Source: Parapristionchus giblindavisi (Eukaryota; Nematoda; Chromadorea; Rhabditida; Diplogasteridae). From it: DNA of 64,000 bases. Within the stretch, counting starts at the first letter, position 1. Each line of letters begins with the position of its first letter. The position numbers and the translations under genes were made by a program. Location: contig CALSFV010000391.1 of the NCBI GenBank assembly GCA_943737045.1, positions 124,001 through 188,000 on the forward strand. The letters are read 5' to 3'. Below, one piece after another: positions 49,991 through 63,400 of this stretch. The notes below the pieces were generated by a model that was not told the origin of the DNA, did no database searches, and worked only from the letters and a program-made list of their open reading frames with translations.

Positions 49991-52900
49991 TAATGACCGA
50001 AGTACAAAAGTAGCTTTTACTCTGATATGATCAAGATAACTTTCGAAATATGAAAATGTAAATGAAACCTATCGTGTCATATACCAAATGAAAGAGCGAA
50101 AAATTCTGAATAAGATAAACTATTTCAAAGTGGTCAGTACGGCCAATATGTAAATTTATCTTTCAATACTCTCTGTTTTTGGTACATAATAATTCGTTAC
50201 AAGTCTAATTGTCAATGATACGGATCGAGTAATATACTATGTGAAAGAGGAAAAAATTCTGAATGAGACACACTTCAGGTCATGTCGAGCTGTCATATTT
50301 TACTGCTGCTATAATGACCGAAGTACAAAAGTAGCTTTTACTCTGATATGATCAAGATAACTTTCGAAATATGAAAATGTAAATGAAACCTATCGTGTCA
50401 TATACCAAATGAAAGAGCGAAAAATTCTGAATAAGATAAACTATTTCAAAGTGCTCAGTACGGCCAATATGTAAATTTATCTTTCAATACTCTCTGTTTT
50501 TGGTACATAATAATTCGTTACAAGTCTAATTGTCAATGATACGGATCGAGTAATATACTATGTGAAAGAGGAAAAAATTCTGAATGAGACACACTTCAGG
50601 TCATGTCGAGCTGTCATATTTTACTGCTGCTATAATGACCGAAGTACAAAAGTAGCTTTTACTCTGATATGATCAAGATAACTTTCGAAATATGAAAATG
50701 TAAATGAAACCTTTCGTGTCATATACCAAATGAAAGAGCGAAAAATTCTGAATAAGATAAACTATTTCAAAGTGGTCAGTACGGCCAATATGTAAATTTA
50801 TCTTTCAATACTCTCTGTTTTTGGTACATAATAAATCGTTACAAGACTAATTGTCAATGATACTTATCGAGTAATATACTATGTGAAAGAGAAAAAATTT
50901 CTGAATGAGACACACTTCAGGTCATGTCGAGCTGTCATATTTTACTGCTGCTATAATGACCGAAGTACAAAAGTAGCTTTTACTCTGATATGATCAAGAT
51001 AACTTTCGAAATATGAAAATGTAAATGAAACCTATCGTGTCATATACCAAATGAAAGAGCGAAAAATTCTGAATAAGATAAACTATTTCAAAGTGGTCAG
51101 TACGGCCAATATGTAAATTTATCTTTCAATACTCTCTGTTTTTGGTTCATAATAAATCGTTACAAGACTAATTGTCAATGATACTTATCGAGTAATATAC
51201 TATGTGAAAGAGAAAAAATTTCTGAATGAGACACACTTCAGGTCATGTCGAGCTGTCATATTTTACTGCTGCTATAATGACCGAAGTACAAAAGTAGCTT
51301 TTACTCTGATATGATCAAGATAACTTTCGAAATATGAAAATGTAAATGAAACCTATCGTGTCATATACCAAATGAAAGAGCGAAAAATTCTGAATAAGAT
51401 AAACTATTTCAAAGTGGTCAGTACGGCCAATATGTAAATTTATCTTTCAATACTCTCTGTTTTTGGTACATAATAATTCGTTACAAGTCTAATTGTCAAT
51501 GATACGGATCGAGTAATATACTATGTGAAAGAGGAAAAAATTCTGAATGAGACACACTTCAGGTCATGTCGAGCTGTCATATTTTACTGCTGCTATAATG
51601 ACCGAAGTACAAAAGTAGCTTTTACTCTGATATGATCAAGATAACTTTCGAAATATGAAAATGTAAATGAAACCTATCGTGTCATATACCAAATGAAAGA
51701 GCGAAAAATTCTGAATAAGATAAACTATTTCAAAGTGGTCAGTACGGCCAATATGTAAATTTATCTTTCAATACTCTCTGTTTTTGGTACATAATAATTC
51801 GTTACAGGTCTAATTGTCAATGATACTTATCGAGTAATATATTATGTGAAAGAGGTAAAAATTCTGAATGAGACACACTTCAGGTCATGTCGAGCTGTCA
51901 TATTTTACTGCTGCTATAATGACCGAAGTACAAAAGTAGCTTTTACTCTGATATGATCAAGATAACTTTCGAAATATGAAAATGTAAATGAAACCTTTCG
52001 TGTCATATACCAAATGAAAGAGCGAAAAATTCTGAATAAGATAAACTATTTCAAAGTGGTCAGTACGGCCAATATGTAAATTTATCTTTCAATACTCTCT
52101 GTTTTTGGTACATAATAAATCGTTACAAGACTAATTGTCAATGATACTTATCGAGTAATATACTATGTGAAAGAGAAAAAATTTCTGAATGAGACACACT
52201 TCAGGTCATGTCGAGCTGTCATATTTTACTGCTGCTATAATGACCGAAGTACAAAAGTAGCTTTTACTCTGATATGATCAATATAACTTTCGAAATATGA
52301 AAATGTAAATGAAACCTATCGTGTCATATAACAAATGAAAGAGCGAAAAATTCTGAATAAGATAAACTATTTCAAAGTGGTCAGTACGGCCAATATGTAA
52401 ATTTATCTTTCAATACTCTCTGTTTTTGGTACATAATAATTCGTTACAAGTCTAATTGTCAATGATACGGATCGAGTAATATACTATGTGAAAGAGGAAA
52501 AAATTCTGAATGAGACACACTTCAGGTCATGTCGAGCTGTCATATTTTACTGCTGCTATAATGACCGAAGTACAAAAGTAGCTTTTACTCTGATATGATC
52601 AAGATAACTTTCGAAATATGAAAATGTAAATGAAACCTATCGTGTCATATACCAAATGAAAGAGCGAAAAATTCTGAATAAGATAAACTATTTCAAAGTG
52701 CTCAGTACGGCCAATATGTAAATTTATCTTTCAATACTCTCTGTTTTTGGTACATAATAATTCGTTACAAGTCTAATTGTCAATGATACGGATCGAGTAA
52801 TATACTATGTGAAAGAGGAAAAAATTCTGAATGAGACACACTTCAGGTCATGTCGAGCTGTCATATTTTACTGCTGCTATAATGACCGAAGTACAAAAGT

Positions 52901-55900
52901 AGCTTTTACTCTGATATGATCAAGATAACTTTCGAAATATGAAAATGTAAATGAAACCTTTCGTGTCATATACCAAATGAAAGAGCGAAAAATTCTGAAT
53001 AAGATAAACTATTTCAAAGTGGTCAGTACGGCCAATATGTAAATTTATCTTTCAATACTCTCTGTTTTTGGTACATAATAAATCGTTACAAGACTAATTG
53101 TCAATGATACTTATCGAGTAATATACTATGTGAAAGAGAAAAAATTTCTGAATGAGACACACTTCAGGTCATGTCGAGCTGTCATATTTTACTGCTGCTA
53201 TAATGACCGAAGTACAAAAGTAGCTTTTACTCTGATATGATCAAGATAACTTTCGAAATATGAAAATGTAAATGAAACCTATCGTGTCATATACCAAATG
53301 AAAGAGCGAAAAATTCTGAATAAGATAAACTATTTCAAAGTGGACAGTACGGCCAATATGTAAATTTATCTTTCAATACTCTCTGTTTTTGGTACATAAT
53401 AAATCGTTACAAGACTAATTGTCAATGATACTTATCGAGTAATATACTATGTGAAAGAGAAAAAATTTCTGAATGAGACACACTTCAGGTCATGTCGAGC
53501 TGTCATATTTTACTGCTGCTATAATGACCGAAGTACAAAAGTAGCTTTTACTCTGATATGATCAAGATAACTTTCGAAATATGAAAATGTAAATGAAACC
53601 TATCGTGTCATATACCAAATGAAAGAGCGAAAAATTCTGAATAAGATAAACTATTTCAAAGTGGTCAGTACGGCCAATATGTAAATTTATCTTTCAATAC
53701 TCTCTGTTTTTGGTACATAATAATTCGTTACAAGTCTAATTGTCAATGATACGGATCGAGTAATATACTATGTGAAAGAGGAAAAAATTCTGAATGAGAC
53801 ACACTTCAGGTCATGTCGAGCTGTCATATTTTACTGCTGCTATAATGACCGAAGTACAAAAGTAGCTTTTACTCTGATATGATCAAGATAACTTTCGAAA
53901 TATGAAAATGTAAATGAAACCTATCGTGTCATATACCAAATGAAAGAGCGAAAAATTCTGAATAAGATAAACTATTTCAAAGTGGTCAGTACGGCCAATA
54001 TGTAAATTTATCTTTCAATACTCTCTGTTTTTGGTACATAATAATTCGTTACAGGTCTAATTGTCAATGATACTTATCGAGTAATATATTATGTGAAAGA
54101 GGTAAAAATTCTGAATGAGACACACTTCAGGTCATGTCGAGCTGTCATATTTTACTGCTGCTATAATGACCGAAGTACAAAAGTAGCTTTTACTCTGATA
54201 TGATCAAGATAACTTTCGAAATATGAAAATGTAAATGAAACCTATCGTGTCATATACCAAATGAAAGAGCGAAAAATTCTGAATAAGATAAACTATTTCA
54301 AAGTGCTCAGTACGGCCAATATGTAAATTTATCTTTCAATACTCTCTGTTTTTGGTACATAATAATTCGTTACAAGTCTAATTGTCAATGATACGGATCG
54401 AGTAATATACTATGTGAAAGAGGAAAAAATTCTGAATGAGACACACTTCAGGTCATGTCGAGCTGTCATATTTTACTGCTGCTATAATGACCGAAGTACA
54501 AAAGTAGCTTTTACTCTGATATGATCAAGATAACTTTCGAAATATGAAAATGTAAATGAAACCTATCGTGTCATATACCAAATGAAAGAGCGAAAAATTC
54601 TGAATAAGATAAACTATTTCAAAGTGCTCAGTACGGCCAATATGTAAATTTATCTTTCAATACTCTCTGTTTTTGGTACATAATAATTCGTTACAAGTCT
54701 AATTGTCAATGATACGGATCGAGTAATATACTATGTGAAAGAGGAAAAAATTCTGAATGAGACACACTTCAGGTCATGTCGAGCTGTCATATTTTACTGC
54801 TGCTATAATGACCGAAGTACAAAAGTAGCTTTTACTCTGATATGATCAAGATAACTTTCGAAATATGAAAATGTAAATGAAACCTTTCGTGTCATATACC
54901 AAATGAAAGAGCGAAAAATTCTGAATAAGATAAACTATTTCAAAGTGGTCAGTACGGCCAATATGTAAATTTATCTTTCAATACTCTCTGTTTTTGGTAC
55001 ATAATAAATCGTTACAAGACTAATTGTCAATGATACTTATCGAGTAATATACTATGTGAAAGAGAAAAAATTTCTGAATGAGACACACTTCAGGTCATGT
55101 CGAGCTGTCATATTTTACTGCTGCTATAATGACCGAAGTACAAAAGTAGCTTTTACTCTGATATGATCAAGATAACTTTCGAAATATGAAAATGTAAATG
55201 AAACCTATCGTGTCATATACCAAATGAAAGAGCGAAAAATTCTGAATAAGATAAACTATTTCAAAGTGGTCAGTACGGCCAATATGTAAATTTATCTTTC
55301 AATACTCTCTGTTTTTGGTACATAATAAATCGTTACAAGACTAATTGTCAATGATACTTATCGAGTAATATACTATGTGAAAGAGAAAAAATTTCTGAAT
55401 GAGACACACTTCAGGTCATGTCGAGCTGTCATATTTTACTGCTGCTATAATGACCGAAGTACAAAAGTAGCTTTTACTCTGATATGATCAAGATAACTTT
55501 CGAAATATGAAAATGTAAATGAAACCTATCGTGTCATATACCAAATGAAAGAGCGAAAAATTCTGAATAAGATAAACTATTTCAAAGTGGTCAGTACGGC
55601 CAATATGTAAATTTATCTTTCAATACTCTCTGTTTTTGGTACATAATAATTCGTTACAAGTCTAATTGTCAATGATACGGATCGAGTAATATACTATGTG
55701 AAAGAGGAAAAAAATCTGAATGAGACACACTTCAGGTCATGTCGAGCTGTCATATTTTACTGCTGCTATAATGACCGAAGTACAAAAGTAGCTTTTACTC
55801 TGATATGATCAAGATAACTTTCGAAATATGAAAATGTAAATGAAACCTATCGTGTCATATACCAAATGAAAGAGCGAAAAATTCTGAATAAGATAAACTA

Positions 55901-56258
55901 TTTCAAAGTGGTCAGTACGGCCAATATGTAAATTTATCTTTCAATACTCTCTGTTTTTGGTACATAATAATTCGTTACAGGTCTAATTGTCAATGATACT
56001 TATCGAGTAATATATTATGTGAAAGAGGTAAAAATTCTGAATGAGACACACTTCAGGTCATGTCGAGCTGTCATATTTTACTGCTGCTATAATGACCGAA
56101 GTACAAAAGTAGCTTTTACTCTGATATGATCAAGATAACTTTCGAAATATGAAAATGTAAATGAAACCTTTCGTGTCATATACCAAATGAAAGAGCGAAA
56201 AATTCTGAATAAGATAAACTATTTCAAAGTGGTCAGTACGGCCAATATGTAAATTTAT
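49991..56258. repeat. Satellite family B, continued; higher-order period of 6-7 units
   Basis: About 19.5 units of 321 bp. The rare variant 'ttacaggtctaatt' lies at 51804, 54051 and 55977 (2247 = 7 x 321, then 1926 = 6 x 321). 'aaagtgctcagtacgg' lies near 50450, 52698, 54303 and 54624. 'aaacctttcg' lies at multiples of 321. The pattern is multi-unit duplication with occasional unit loss. Confidence 0.95.
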
Positions 56259-56527
56259 TTATTTATTTATTTATTTATTTATCATACATCCAATAAAGAT
56301 GTGACAACATTTGAAACGAATAATAAATAAGTGAATAGGAGAATCGGGAAGTGGGTGGTAGGAATTGGGGAGGGAGAAGTGGGAGGGGAGTGCGGGTCTT
56401 CATATGTAGACTTAATAAGATCAAAGATCAACATGATCTAAGATAGGTTGGCAAGACCTGGCGGGGGAGGAGTCCGCATTGATTCAATATATATCGGATT
56501 GAATCGAGTCTACTATGAGGAAGTGCA

Positions 56528-59449
56528 CTAAAGAGGTGTGATGGTAATTCCTAATTTAGCAATAAGGTCAGGGCAAGAAATTAATTTAGCTTTAATGATT
56601 GGGGTGCTATGTAACAGGGTGGGTGAACCAGTAACACAATGTAATTTGGTCAATAAACGGGCACACCTAACAGCAAAAGATGAACGGAGGTTTTCACGTC
56701 TAGTTACAGGAATATGAAATGCAAAACAAGATAATCGACCAAATGTAGGTTTGAAAACAAAGAAATGGCTAGATGGAAGATCTACTTCACAACGAAGAAT
56801 CTTTAAAGCATAAATAATATCGAGCACTGTTCGTCTATGATAGAGGGTAGAGAGATTGAACAAGGTTAATCTATCAAGATAATGGGGGAAGATACCTGTG
56901 TGGAAACACCGATAATACAAGAGACGGGTAAATAAATGGGACACGTTCTCTAATTTACGAACAAGACCCTTAGAGGAAGGGGACCATACTGGGGATGCAT
57001 ATTCAATAATGGGAAGGATATAACATTTAAAGGCATGAATATAAACATTGGGTCTAGTACAGGAGATCGAACGAAATAGAAGATACACTAAAGAGATGGC
57101 TTTCTTTGTGATAATGGAAATGTGAGAGGAAAAATTGAGAAGAGGGTCAAGAAAGACTCCTAGGTCACGGGTAGATAGAGATGAAGGAAGTGGATGAGAG
57201 TGGATACAGTATGGCAGAGAGGGGTTGTTTTTGCCTATATAAAGTACAGTGCATTTGTTTTGTGCAACTGTCAACTGCCATTTTTGACAGTATTCTACTA
57301 TAAGTGAAATACCCTGAGAAAGTTGAGTATGAGAAGCTAATGGTTGTAATGGACTAAATGTAGAGTATAGTTTGATGTCATCAGCAAAAATTTTTATATC
57401 TATTAAAGGGAGAGGATCTATAACCCTGGGTAGTTCCGAAAGATAGATCAAAAACAGTAGTGGGCCCAAAACTGTACCTTGTGGTACTCCTGATGTGACA
57501 TCCCTCTCAGAAGAGAGGGAATCACCAAGACGTACTCTAAAAGATCGATTATCTAAAAATGAATTAAACCACGCAAGAATGTTACTTCTGATTCCAATAG
57601 ACTCCAACTTATGTAAAAGTTTAGAGTGAGAAACAGAGTCGAATGCCTTAGCAAGATCAATATATATTACATCGGTACAGAGATCGCGGTCAATAGAGTT
57701 ACGCCATGCCTGGGTACAATGCAGGAGTTGGGATACAGTAGATCTACCGGACATAAAACCGAATTGTTCCTGAGGGATTACATTGTGGATATTACACCAT
57801 TTCATAATACGCGGTTTGAGAAAACGTTCTAAAACTTTACATGCAATGGGAGTGAGCGAGATTGGACGAAAATGGGAAACAATAGATGGGGAGGAAATCT
57901 TGGGGATAGGAATTATTGTGGAGATTTTCCATATGGAAGGAATCTCTCCCAATGCGATAGAGTAATTGAAGATTAGAGAAAGAGGGTAGGCTAAGGTTGA
58001 GTGACAATTTTTATAAATGATAGAAGGAATGTTATCAGAAGGTAAGGAACATGAGGAACTGACTCGCTTGAGAAGATAACAAACATCTTGAGGCATGATT
58101 ATAGGTACGGATAAAGATTGAGGAACAGAGGCAAATACATGAGGGCGGGTCATATCATCAGTGGTATACATGGTTTGAAAGTAGTCAGCCAATGCATTAA
58201 CCTTAGATGATTCAGACAATAGAGGATTTCCAGAGGTATCACACAAACATCCTATTTTATTCTTACTTTTAAGTCGAGAGCTGAGGTAGTTGTAAAATCG
58301 TTTGCCATGCAAATTAGAGAGTATTTTGTTTTCACGATTTTTTACAAACTTCCTTATCTCTCGCTGAAGACGGGCACATACTGATTTGTATAGAGGTATA
58401 ACAGGGCGAAGATGAATCTTTTCAAAAAGTGCACGCTTATGAGAGATCAAAGACCGGATGTGGGATGGATATTGGTCGAATGGTAAAGGGACTTTACGAA
58501 TTGGAGTATACTTAGGCAGAAGTGACAAAACATGAGACGTAAATTTGGAATACATATCATCTATAGACGAAAAATCATTGAGAATGGAGTCCCAATCAGA
58601 ACAGAAGAAGGCATGATCAAGGAAATCAAAGTTTGTCTTACGGTAGTCGAAAGTGGGAATATTCATTGGAGGTAATGAAGGGAAGGAAAGAGAGAAAAGA
58701 ACACTGGAATGGTCGGAAGAAGCGAATGGAGATGACAAAGAACAGCTAGTGATAATATCATTTGTAGATAAGATTAGGTCTAAATAATTATGGGCAAGGG
58801 TAGGAGCAGGAACATGTTGTGAAAGACCAAGTGCATCACAGAGATCGATAAGAATAGAAGACTGGCCAGAGCCATGAGGAGACGGAATGGACCAATCAAT
58901 ATGAAAGTTGAAATCTCCTAACAAAACAATAGGATTATCAATCGATAGAAGGGATGAGAGGGACTCGAAGAGGTCAGAATTGGATTGGGAAGTGGTATTA
59001 GGGGGGCGATAGACAAGTACTATACGAACTGTGGTAAGGGAAAGAGGAGAGACAATATCTATAGCAAGGATATCATGTGAAGAGTTGTTATTTGGTGGAA
59101 CAACAGTAGAGTAGATGTGGTCTCGTATGATGATACACACTCCACCACCTCTTCTGGCTCTATCACAACGAAAGACTCTATATGGGTAATCCAGAACAAG
59201 TTCAAAATCAGAAATTCTACTAGATAGCCAAGATTCAGTCACAAATACAATATCAGGCTTGGAAATGGATAATATACAATGAAGGTCCGGAAGCTTATTG
59301 ACAAGTGAGCGTGAATTGAACAGTATGCATGACAGAGAGGTGGGATCAGAGGGAGAGGGAGAGGAAGACGGAGAGGGAGAGGGAGAGGGAGAGGGAGAGG
59401 GAGAGGGAGAGGGAGATGATGATAAATGAGATAATTCTAAATGAGGCAA
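56528..59449 (-). CDS. LINE ORF2: AP-like endonuclease plus reverse transcriptase, 973 aa
   Basis: The N-terminus has a Ser-Pro run from a GAGAGG repeat (59345-59415). The endonuclease domain follows: 'FNSRSLVNKLPDL', 'VTESWL', 'GDFNFHIDW' and the catalytic 'SDHSSVLF'. The RT domain shows 'IPIPK' and 'FRPISLTP', 'YIDLAKAFDSVSHSKLL', 'SGVPQGTVLGPLLFLIYLS' and the catalytic 'FADDIKLY'. The C-terminal thumb region ends 'IIEYASPVWSP' plus a basic tail, without RNase H. It nicks target DNA and primes reverse transcription there. It starts 26 nt after the ORF1 stop. Confidence 0.93.
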   Translation of the reverse strand: MPHLELSHLSSSPSPSPSPSPSPSPSPSSSPSPSDPTSLSCILFNSRSLVNKLPDLHCILSISKPDIVFVTESWLSSRISDFELVLDYPYRVFRCDRARRGGGVCIIIRDHIYSTVVPPNNNSSHDILAIDIVSPLSLTTVRIVLVYRPPNTTSQSNSDLFESLSSLLSIDNPIVLLGDFNFHIDWSIPSPHGSGQSSILIDLCDALGLSQHVPAPTLAHNYLDLILSTNDIITSCSLSSPFASSDHSSVLFSLSFPSLPPMNIPTFDYRKTNFDFLDHAFFCSDWDSILNDFSSIDDMYSKFTSHVLSLLPKYTPIRKVPLPFDQYPSHIRSLISHKRALFEKIHLRPVIPLYKSVCARLQREIRKFVKNRENKILSNLHGKRFYNYLSSRLKSKNKIGCLCDTSGNPLLSESSKVNALADYFQTMYTTDDMTRPHVFASVPQSLSVPIIMPQDVCYLLKRVSSSCSLPSDNIPSIIYKNCHSTLAYPLSLIFNYSIALGEIPSIWKISTIIPIPKISSPSIVSHFRPISLTPIACKVLERFLKPRIMKWCNIHNVIPQEQFGFMSGRSTVSQLLHCTQAWRNSIDRDLCTDVIYIDLAKAFDSVSHSKLLHKLESIGIRSNILAWFNSFLDNRSFRVRLGDSLSSERDVTSGVPQGTVLGPLLFLIYLSELPRVIDPLPLIDIKIFADDIKLYSTFSPLQPLASHTQLSQGISLIVEYCQKWQLTVAQNKCTVLYIGKNNPSLPYCIHSHPLPSSLSTRDLGVFLDPLLNFSSHISIITKKAISLVYLLFRSISCTRPNVYIHAFKCYILPIIEYASPVWSPSSKGLVRKLENVSHLFTRLLYYRCFHTGIFPHYLDRLTLFNLSTLYHRRTVLDIIYALKILRCEVDLPSSHFFVFKPTFGRLSCFAFHIPVTRRENLRSSFAVRCARLLTKLHCVTGSPTLLHSTPIIKAKLISCPDLIAKLGITITPL

Positions 59450-59475
59450 TAAACGATGGAGGGAACCTTGGTTAC

Positions 59476-60315
59476 CTAGTTTGATGAGGAAGGAGACGAG
59501 ATAGATAGAGAGGGAGGAAGAGTGATCCTCTTACGAGTTTTGATTTCCTCTTTGTGCCATATTTCGCCCTTGTATACGACGAATGGCGAGGAGGGATCAC
59601 TTCTTCTGAACTCCCTAACCACTTGCCTAAGCTCAGCCTGTTTGGCCCTTTCTTCAGCACTCAGACTAGGACGAATGAAGACCTTATGAAATCGGTCGAG
59701 TGTTCTTAGAACACTTCCATTCCTTAGTGCTGTGAGCAAGAAAGATCGGGCCGGGAAGAGCACCTTGATTAGTCTGGGTCGACCATCTGTAGATGGTCTA
59801 CCCATTCTGTATACAGCTGTGGGAGTGGCTTCAACGGAGAGCGCATCTAGAAGGGAAGATATTTCCCGACCATCACTCTCAACCTTCTCTGATGGCGAGA
59901 GGTTAGTGTCAGCCTCAGCCAAGCCATATACAACCAAAGAACGTTGACGTAGATGCTCTTCCAAAGACTGAGAGGATACAACATTGGGCTGAGAAACAGA
60001 CGATGAATGAATAGGCACAGAAGGTTGAGTAATTGAAGGAATAGATGAATCAGATGGAGGAGGAATATGTGATTCATACAATTCACGAGAGGCTTGAAGT
60101 TCCTCAACAAAGGAGGCTAGAATTGATATAAGACTGGTTACAGAAGACCATAGAGGAGGAGGGACAGAAGGAGGACAGTCCATCACAGAAAACTCGATAG
60201 CTTTCACTACCGCATCTTTGATTGATGGACGTCCCTTCTTATTGGGAGGAGATGATGAGGGGGAGGTCGTAGTAGGGGAATCAGGAACACGACGACGACC
60301 ATTGCGGTTGGCCAT
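59476..60315 (-). CDS. LINE ORF1 protein, 279 aa
   Basis: Ser/Pro-rich, basic N-terminus ('MANRNGRRRVPDSP'), then a segment typical of CR1/Jockey-like ORF1 proteins: 'RSLVVYGLAEAD', 'AVYRMGRPSTDGRPRLIKV' and 'VFIRPSLSAEERAKQAELR', an RRM-like single-strand nucleic-acid-binding fold by analogy. No CCHC knuckle is seen. Intact. Its role is to package the element RNA with ORF2. Confidence 0.85.
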   Translation of the reverse strand: MANRNGRRRVPDSPTTTSPSSSPPNKKGRPSIKDAVVKAIEFSVMDCPPSVPPPLWSSVTSLISILASFVEELQASRELYESHIPPPSDSSIPSITQPSVPIHSSSVSQPNVVSSQSLEEHLRQRSLVVYGLAEADTNLSPSEKVESDGREISSLLDALSVEATPTAVYRMGRPSTDGRPRLIKVLFPARSFLLTALRNGSVLRTLDRFHKVFIRPSLSAEERAKQAELRQVVREFRRSDPSSPFVVYKGEIWHKEEIKTRKRITLPPSLSISSPSSSN

Positions 60316-60407
60316 TCTAACAGATCAAGAAAACAAACAAATATCGATTGACGGGAGAGAGAGACAAGAGGTCACCTCTCCCCGTGAGAGTAGAGAGAAG
60401 GAGAGTG

Positions 60408-63400
60408 TTATCTTTCAATACTCTCTGTTTTTGGTACATAATAAATCGTTACAAGACTAATTGTCAATGATACTTATCGAGTAATATACTATGTGAAAGA
60501 GAAAAAATTTCTGAATGAGACACACTTCAGGTCATGTCGAGCTGTCATATTTTACTGCTGCTATAATGACCGAAGTACAAAAGTAGCTTTTACTCTGATA
60601 TGATCAATATAACTTTCGAAATATGAAAATGTAAATGAAACCTATCGTGTCATATAACAAATGAAAGAGCGAAAAATTCTGAATAAGATAAACTATTTCA
60701 AAGTGGTCAGTACGGCCAATATGTAAATTTATCTTTCAATACTCTCTGTTTTTGGTACATAATAATTCGTTACAAGTCTAATTGTCAATGATACTTATCG
60801 AGTAATATACTATGTGAAAGAGAAAAAATTTCTGAATGAGACACACTTCAGGTCATGTCGAGCTGTCATATTTTACTGCTGCTATAACGACCGAAGTACA
60901 AAAGTAGCTTTTACTCTGATATGATCAAGATAACTTTCGAAATATGAAAATGTAAATGAAACCTTTCGTGTCATATACCAAATGAAAGAGCGAAAAATTC
61001 TGAATAAGATAAACTATTTCAAAGTGGTCAGTACGGCCAATATGTAAATTTATCTTTCAATACTCTCTGTTTTTGGTACATAATAAATCGTTACAAGACT
61101 AATTGTCAATGATACTTATCGAGTAATATACTATGTGAAAGAGAAAAAATTTCTGAATGAGACACACTTCAGGTCATGTCGAGCTGTCATATTTTACTGC
61201 TGCTATAATGACCGAAGTACAAAAGTAGCTTTTACTCTGATATGATCAAGATAACTTTCGAAATATGAAAATGTAAATGAAACCTATCGTGTCATATACC
61301 AAATGAAAGAGCGAAAAATTCTGAATAAGATAAACTATTTCAAAGTGGTCAGTACGGCCAATATGTAAATTTATCTTTCAATACTCTCTGTTTTTGGTAC
61401 ATAATAAATCGTTACAAGACTAATTGTCAATGATACTTATCGAGTAATATATTATGTGAAAGAGGTAAAAATTCTGAATGAGACACACTTCAGGTCATGT
61501 CGAGCTGTCATATTTTACTGCTGCTATAACGACCGAAGTACAAAAGTAGCTTTTACTCTGATATGATCAAGATAACTTTCGAAATATGAAAATGTAAATG
61601 AAACCTTTCGTGTCATATACCAAATGAAAGAGCGAAAAATTCTGAATAAGATAAACTATTTCAAAGTGGTCAGTACGGCCAATATGTAAATTTATCTTTC
61701 AATACTCTCTGTTTTTGGTACATAATAAATCGTTACAAGACTAATTGTCAATGATACTTATCGAGTAATATACTATGTGAAAGAGAAAAAATTTCTGAAT
61801 GAGACACACTTCAGGTCATGTCGAGCTGTCATATTTTACTGCTGCTATAATGACCGAAGTACAAAAGTAGCTTTTACTCTGATATGATCAAGATAACTTT
61901 CGAAATATGAAAATGTAAATGAAACCTATCGTGTCATATACCAAATGAAAGAGCGAAAAATTCTGAATAAGATAAACTATTTCAAAGTGGTCAGTACGGC
62001 CAATATGTAAATTTATCTTTCAATACTCTCTGTTTTTGGTACATAATAAATCGTTACAAGACTAATTGTCAATGATACTTATCGAGTAATATACTATGTG
62101 AAAGAGAAAAAATTTCTGAATGAGACACACTTCAGGTCATGTCGAGCTGTCATATTTTACTGCTGCTATAATGACCGAAGTACAAAAGTAGCTTTTACTC
62201 TGATATGATCAAGATAACTTTCGAAATATGAAAATGTAAATGAAACCTTTCGTGTCATATAACAAATGAAAGAGCGAAAAATTCTGAATAAGATAAACTA
62301 TTTCAAAGTGGTCAGTACGGCCAATATGTAAATTTATCTTTCAATACTCTCTGTTTTTGGTACATAATAATTCGTTACAAGTCTAATTGTCAATGATACT
62401 TATCGAGTAATATACTATGTGAAAGAGAAAAAATTTCTGAATGAGACACACTTCAGGTCATGTCGAGCTGTCATATTTTACTGCTGCTATAATGACCGAA
62501 GTACAAAAGTAGCTTTTACTCTGATATGATCAAGATAACTTTCGAAATATGAAAATGTAAATGAAACCTTTCGTGTCATATACCAAATGAAAGAGCGAAA
62601 AATTCTGAATAAGATAAACTATTTCAAAGTGGTCAGTACGGCCAATATGTAAATTTATCTTTCAATACTCTCTGTTTTTGGTACATAATAAATCGTTACA
62701 AGACTAATTGTCAATGATACTTATCGAGTAATATACTATGTGAAAGAGAAAAAATTTCTGAATGAGACACACTTCAGGTCATGTCGAGCTGTCATATTTT
62801 ACTGCTGCTATAATGACCGAAGTACAAAAGTAGCTTTTACTCTGATATGATCAAGATAACTTTCGAAATATGAAAATGTAAATGAAACCTATCGTGTCAT
62901 ATACCAAATGAAAGAGCGAAAAATTCTGAATAAGATAAACTATTTCAAAGTGGTCAGTACGGCCAATATGTAAATTTATCTTTCAATACTCTCTGTTTTT
63001 GGTACATAATAATTCGTTACAAGTCTAATTGTCAATGATACTTATCGAGTAATATACTATGTGAAAGAGAAAAAATTTCTGAATGAGACACACTTCAGGT
63101 CATGTCGAGCTGTGATATTTTACTGCTGCTATAATGACCGAAGTACAAAAGTAGCTTTTACTCTGATATGATCAAGATAACTTTCGAAATATGAAAATGT
63201 AAATGAAACCTATCGTGTCATATACCAAATGAAAGAGCGAAAAATTCTGAATAAGATAAACTATTTCAAAGTGGTCAGTACGGCCAATATGTAAATTTAT
63301 CTTTCAATACTCTCTGTTTTTGGTACATAATAATTCGTTACAAGTCTAATTGTCAATGATACTTATCGAGTAATATACTATGTGAAAGAGAAAAAATTTC

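Larger units (their letters stand above)
46306..49994 (+). mobile_element. Young LTR retrotransposon encoding only Gag-protease
   Basis: Element 46310-49990, flanked by the 4-bp duplication TAAT (46306-46309, 49991-49994). Two 341-bp LTRs run from TG to CA; a primer-site-like TGG lies directly after LTR 1 and a purine tract directly before LTR 2. The 3-kb interior holds one intact frame with capsid-like, zinc-knuckle and aspartic-protease parts. There is no reverse transcriptase, RNase H or integrase and no room for them. It must be mobilised in trans. A Ty3/Gypsy relationship is likely from the Gag/protease style but not proven. Confidence 0.9.
56259..60407 (-). mobile_element. Full-length two-ORF LINE (CR1/Jockey-like), inserted in satellite
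   Basis: Runs on the minus strand from a 5' end near 60407 to a 3' tail of (TAAA)n, seen as (TTTA)n at about 56256-56283. The satellite string 'gtaaatttatctttc' is split with TTAT on both sides (56255-56258, 60408-60411), a short target duplication. Both reading frames are intact, so the copy may be competent. Confidence 0.88.
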
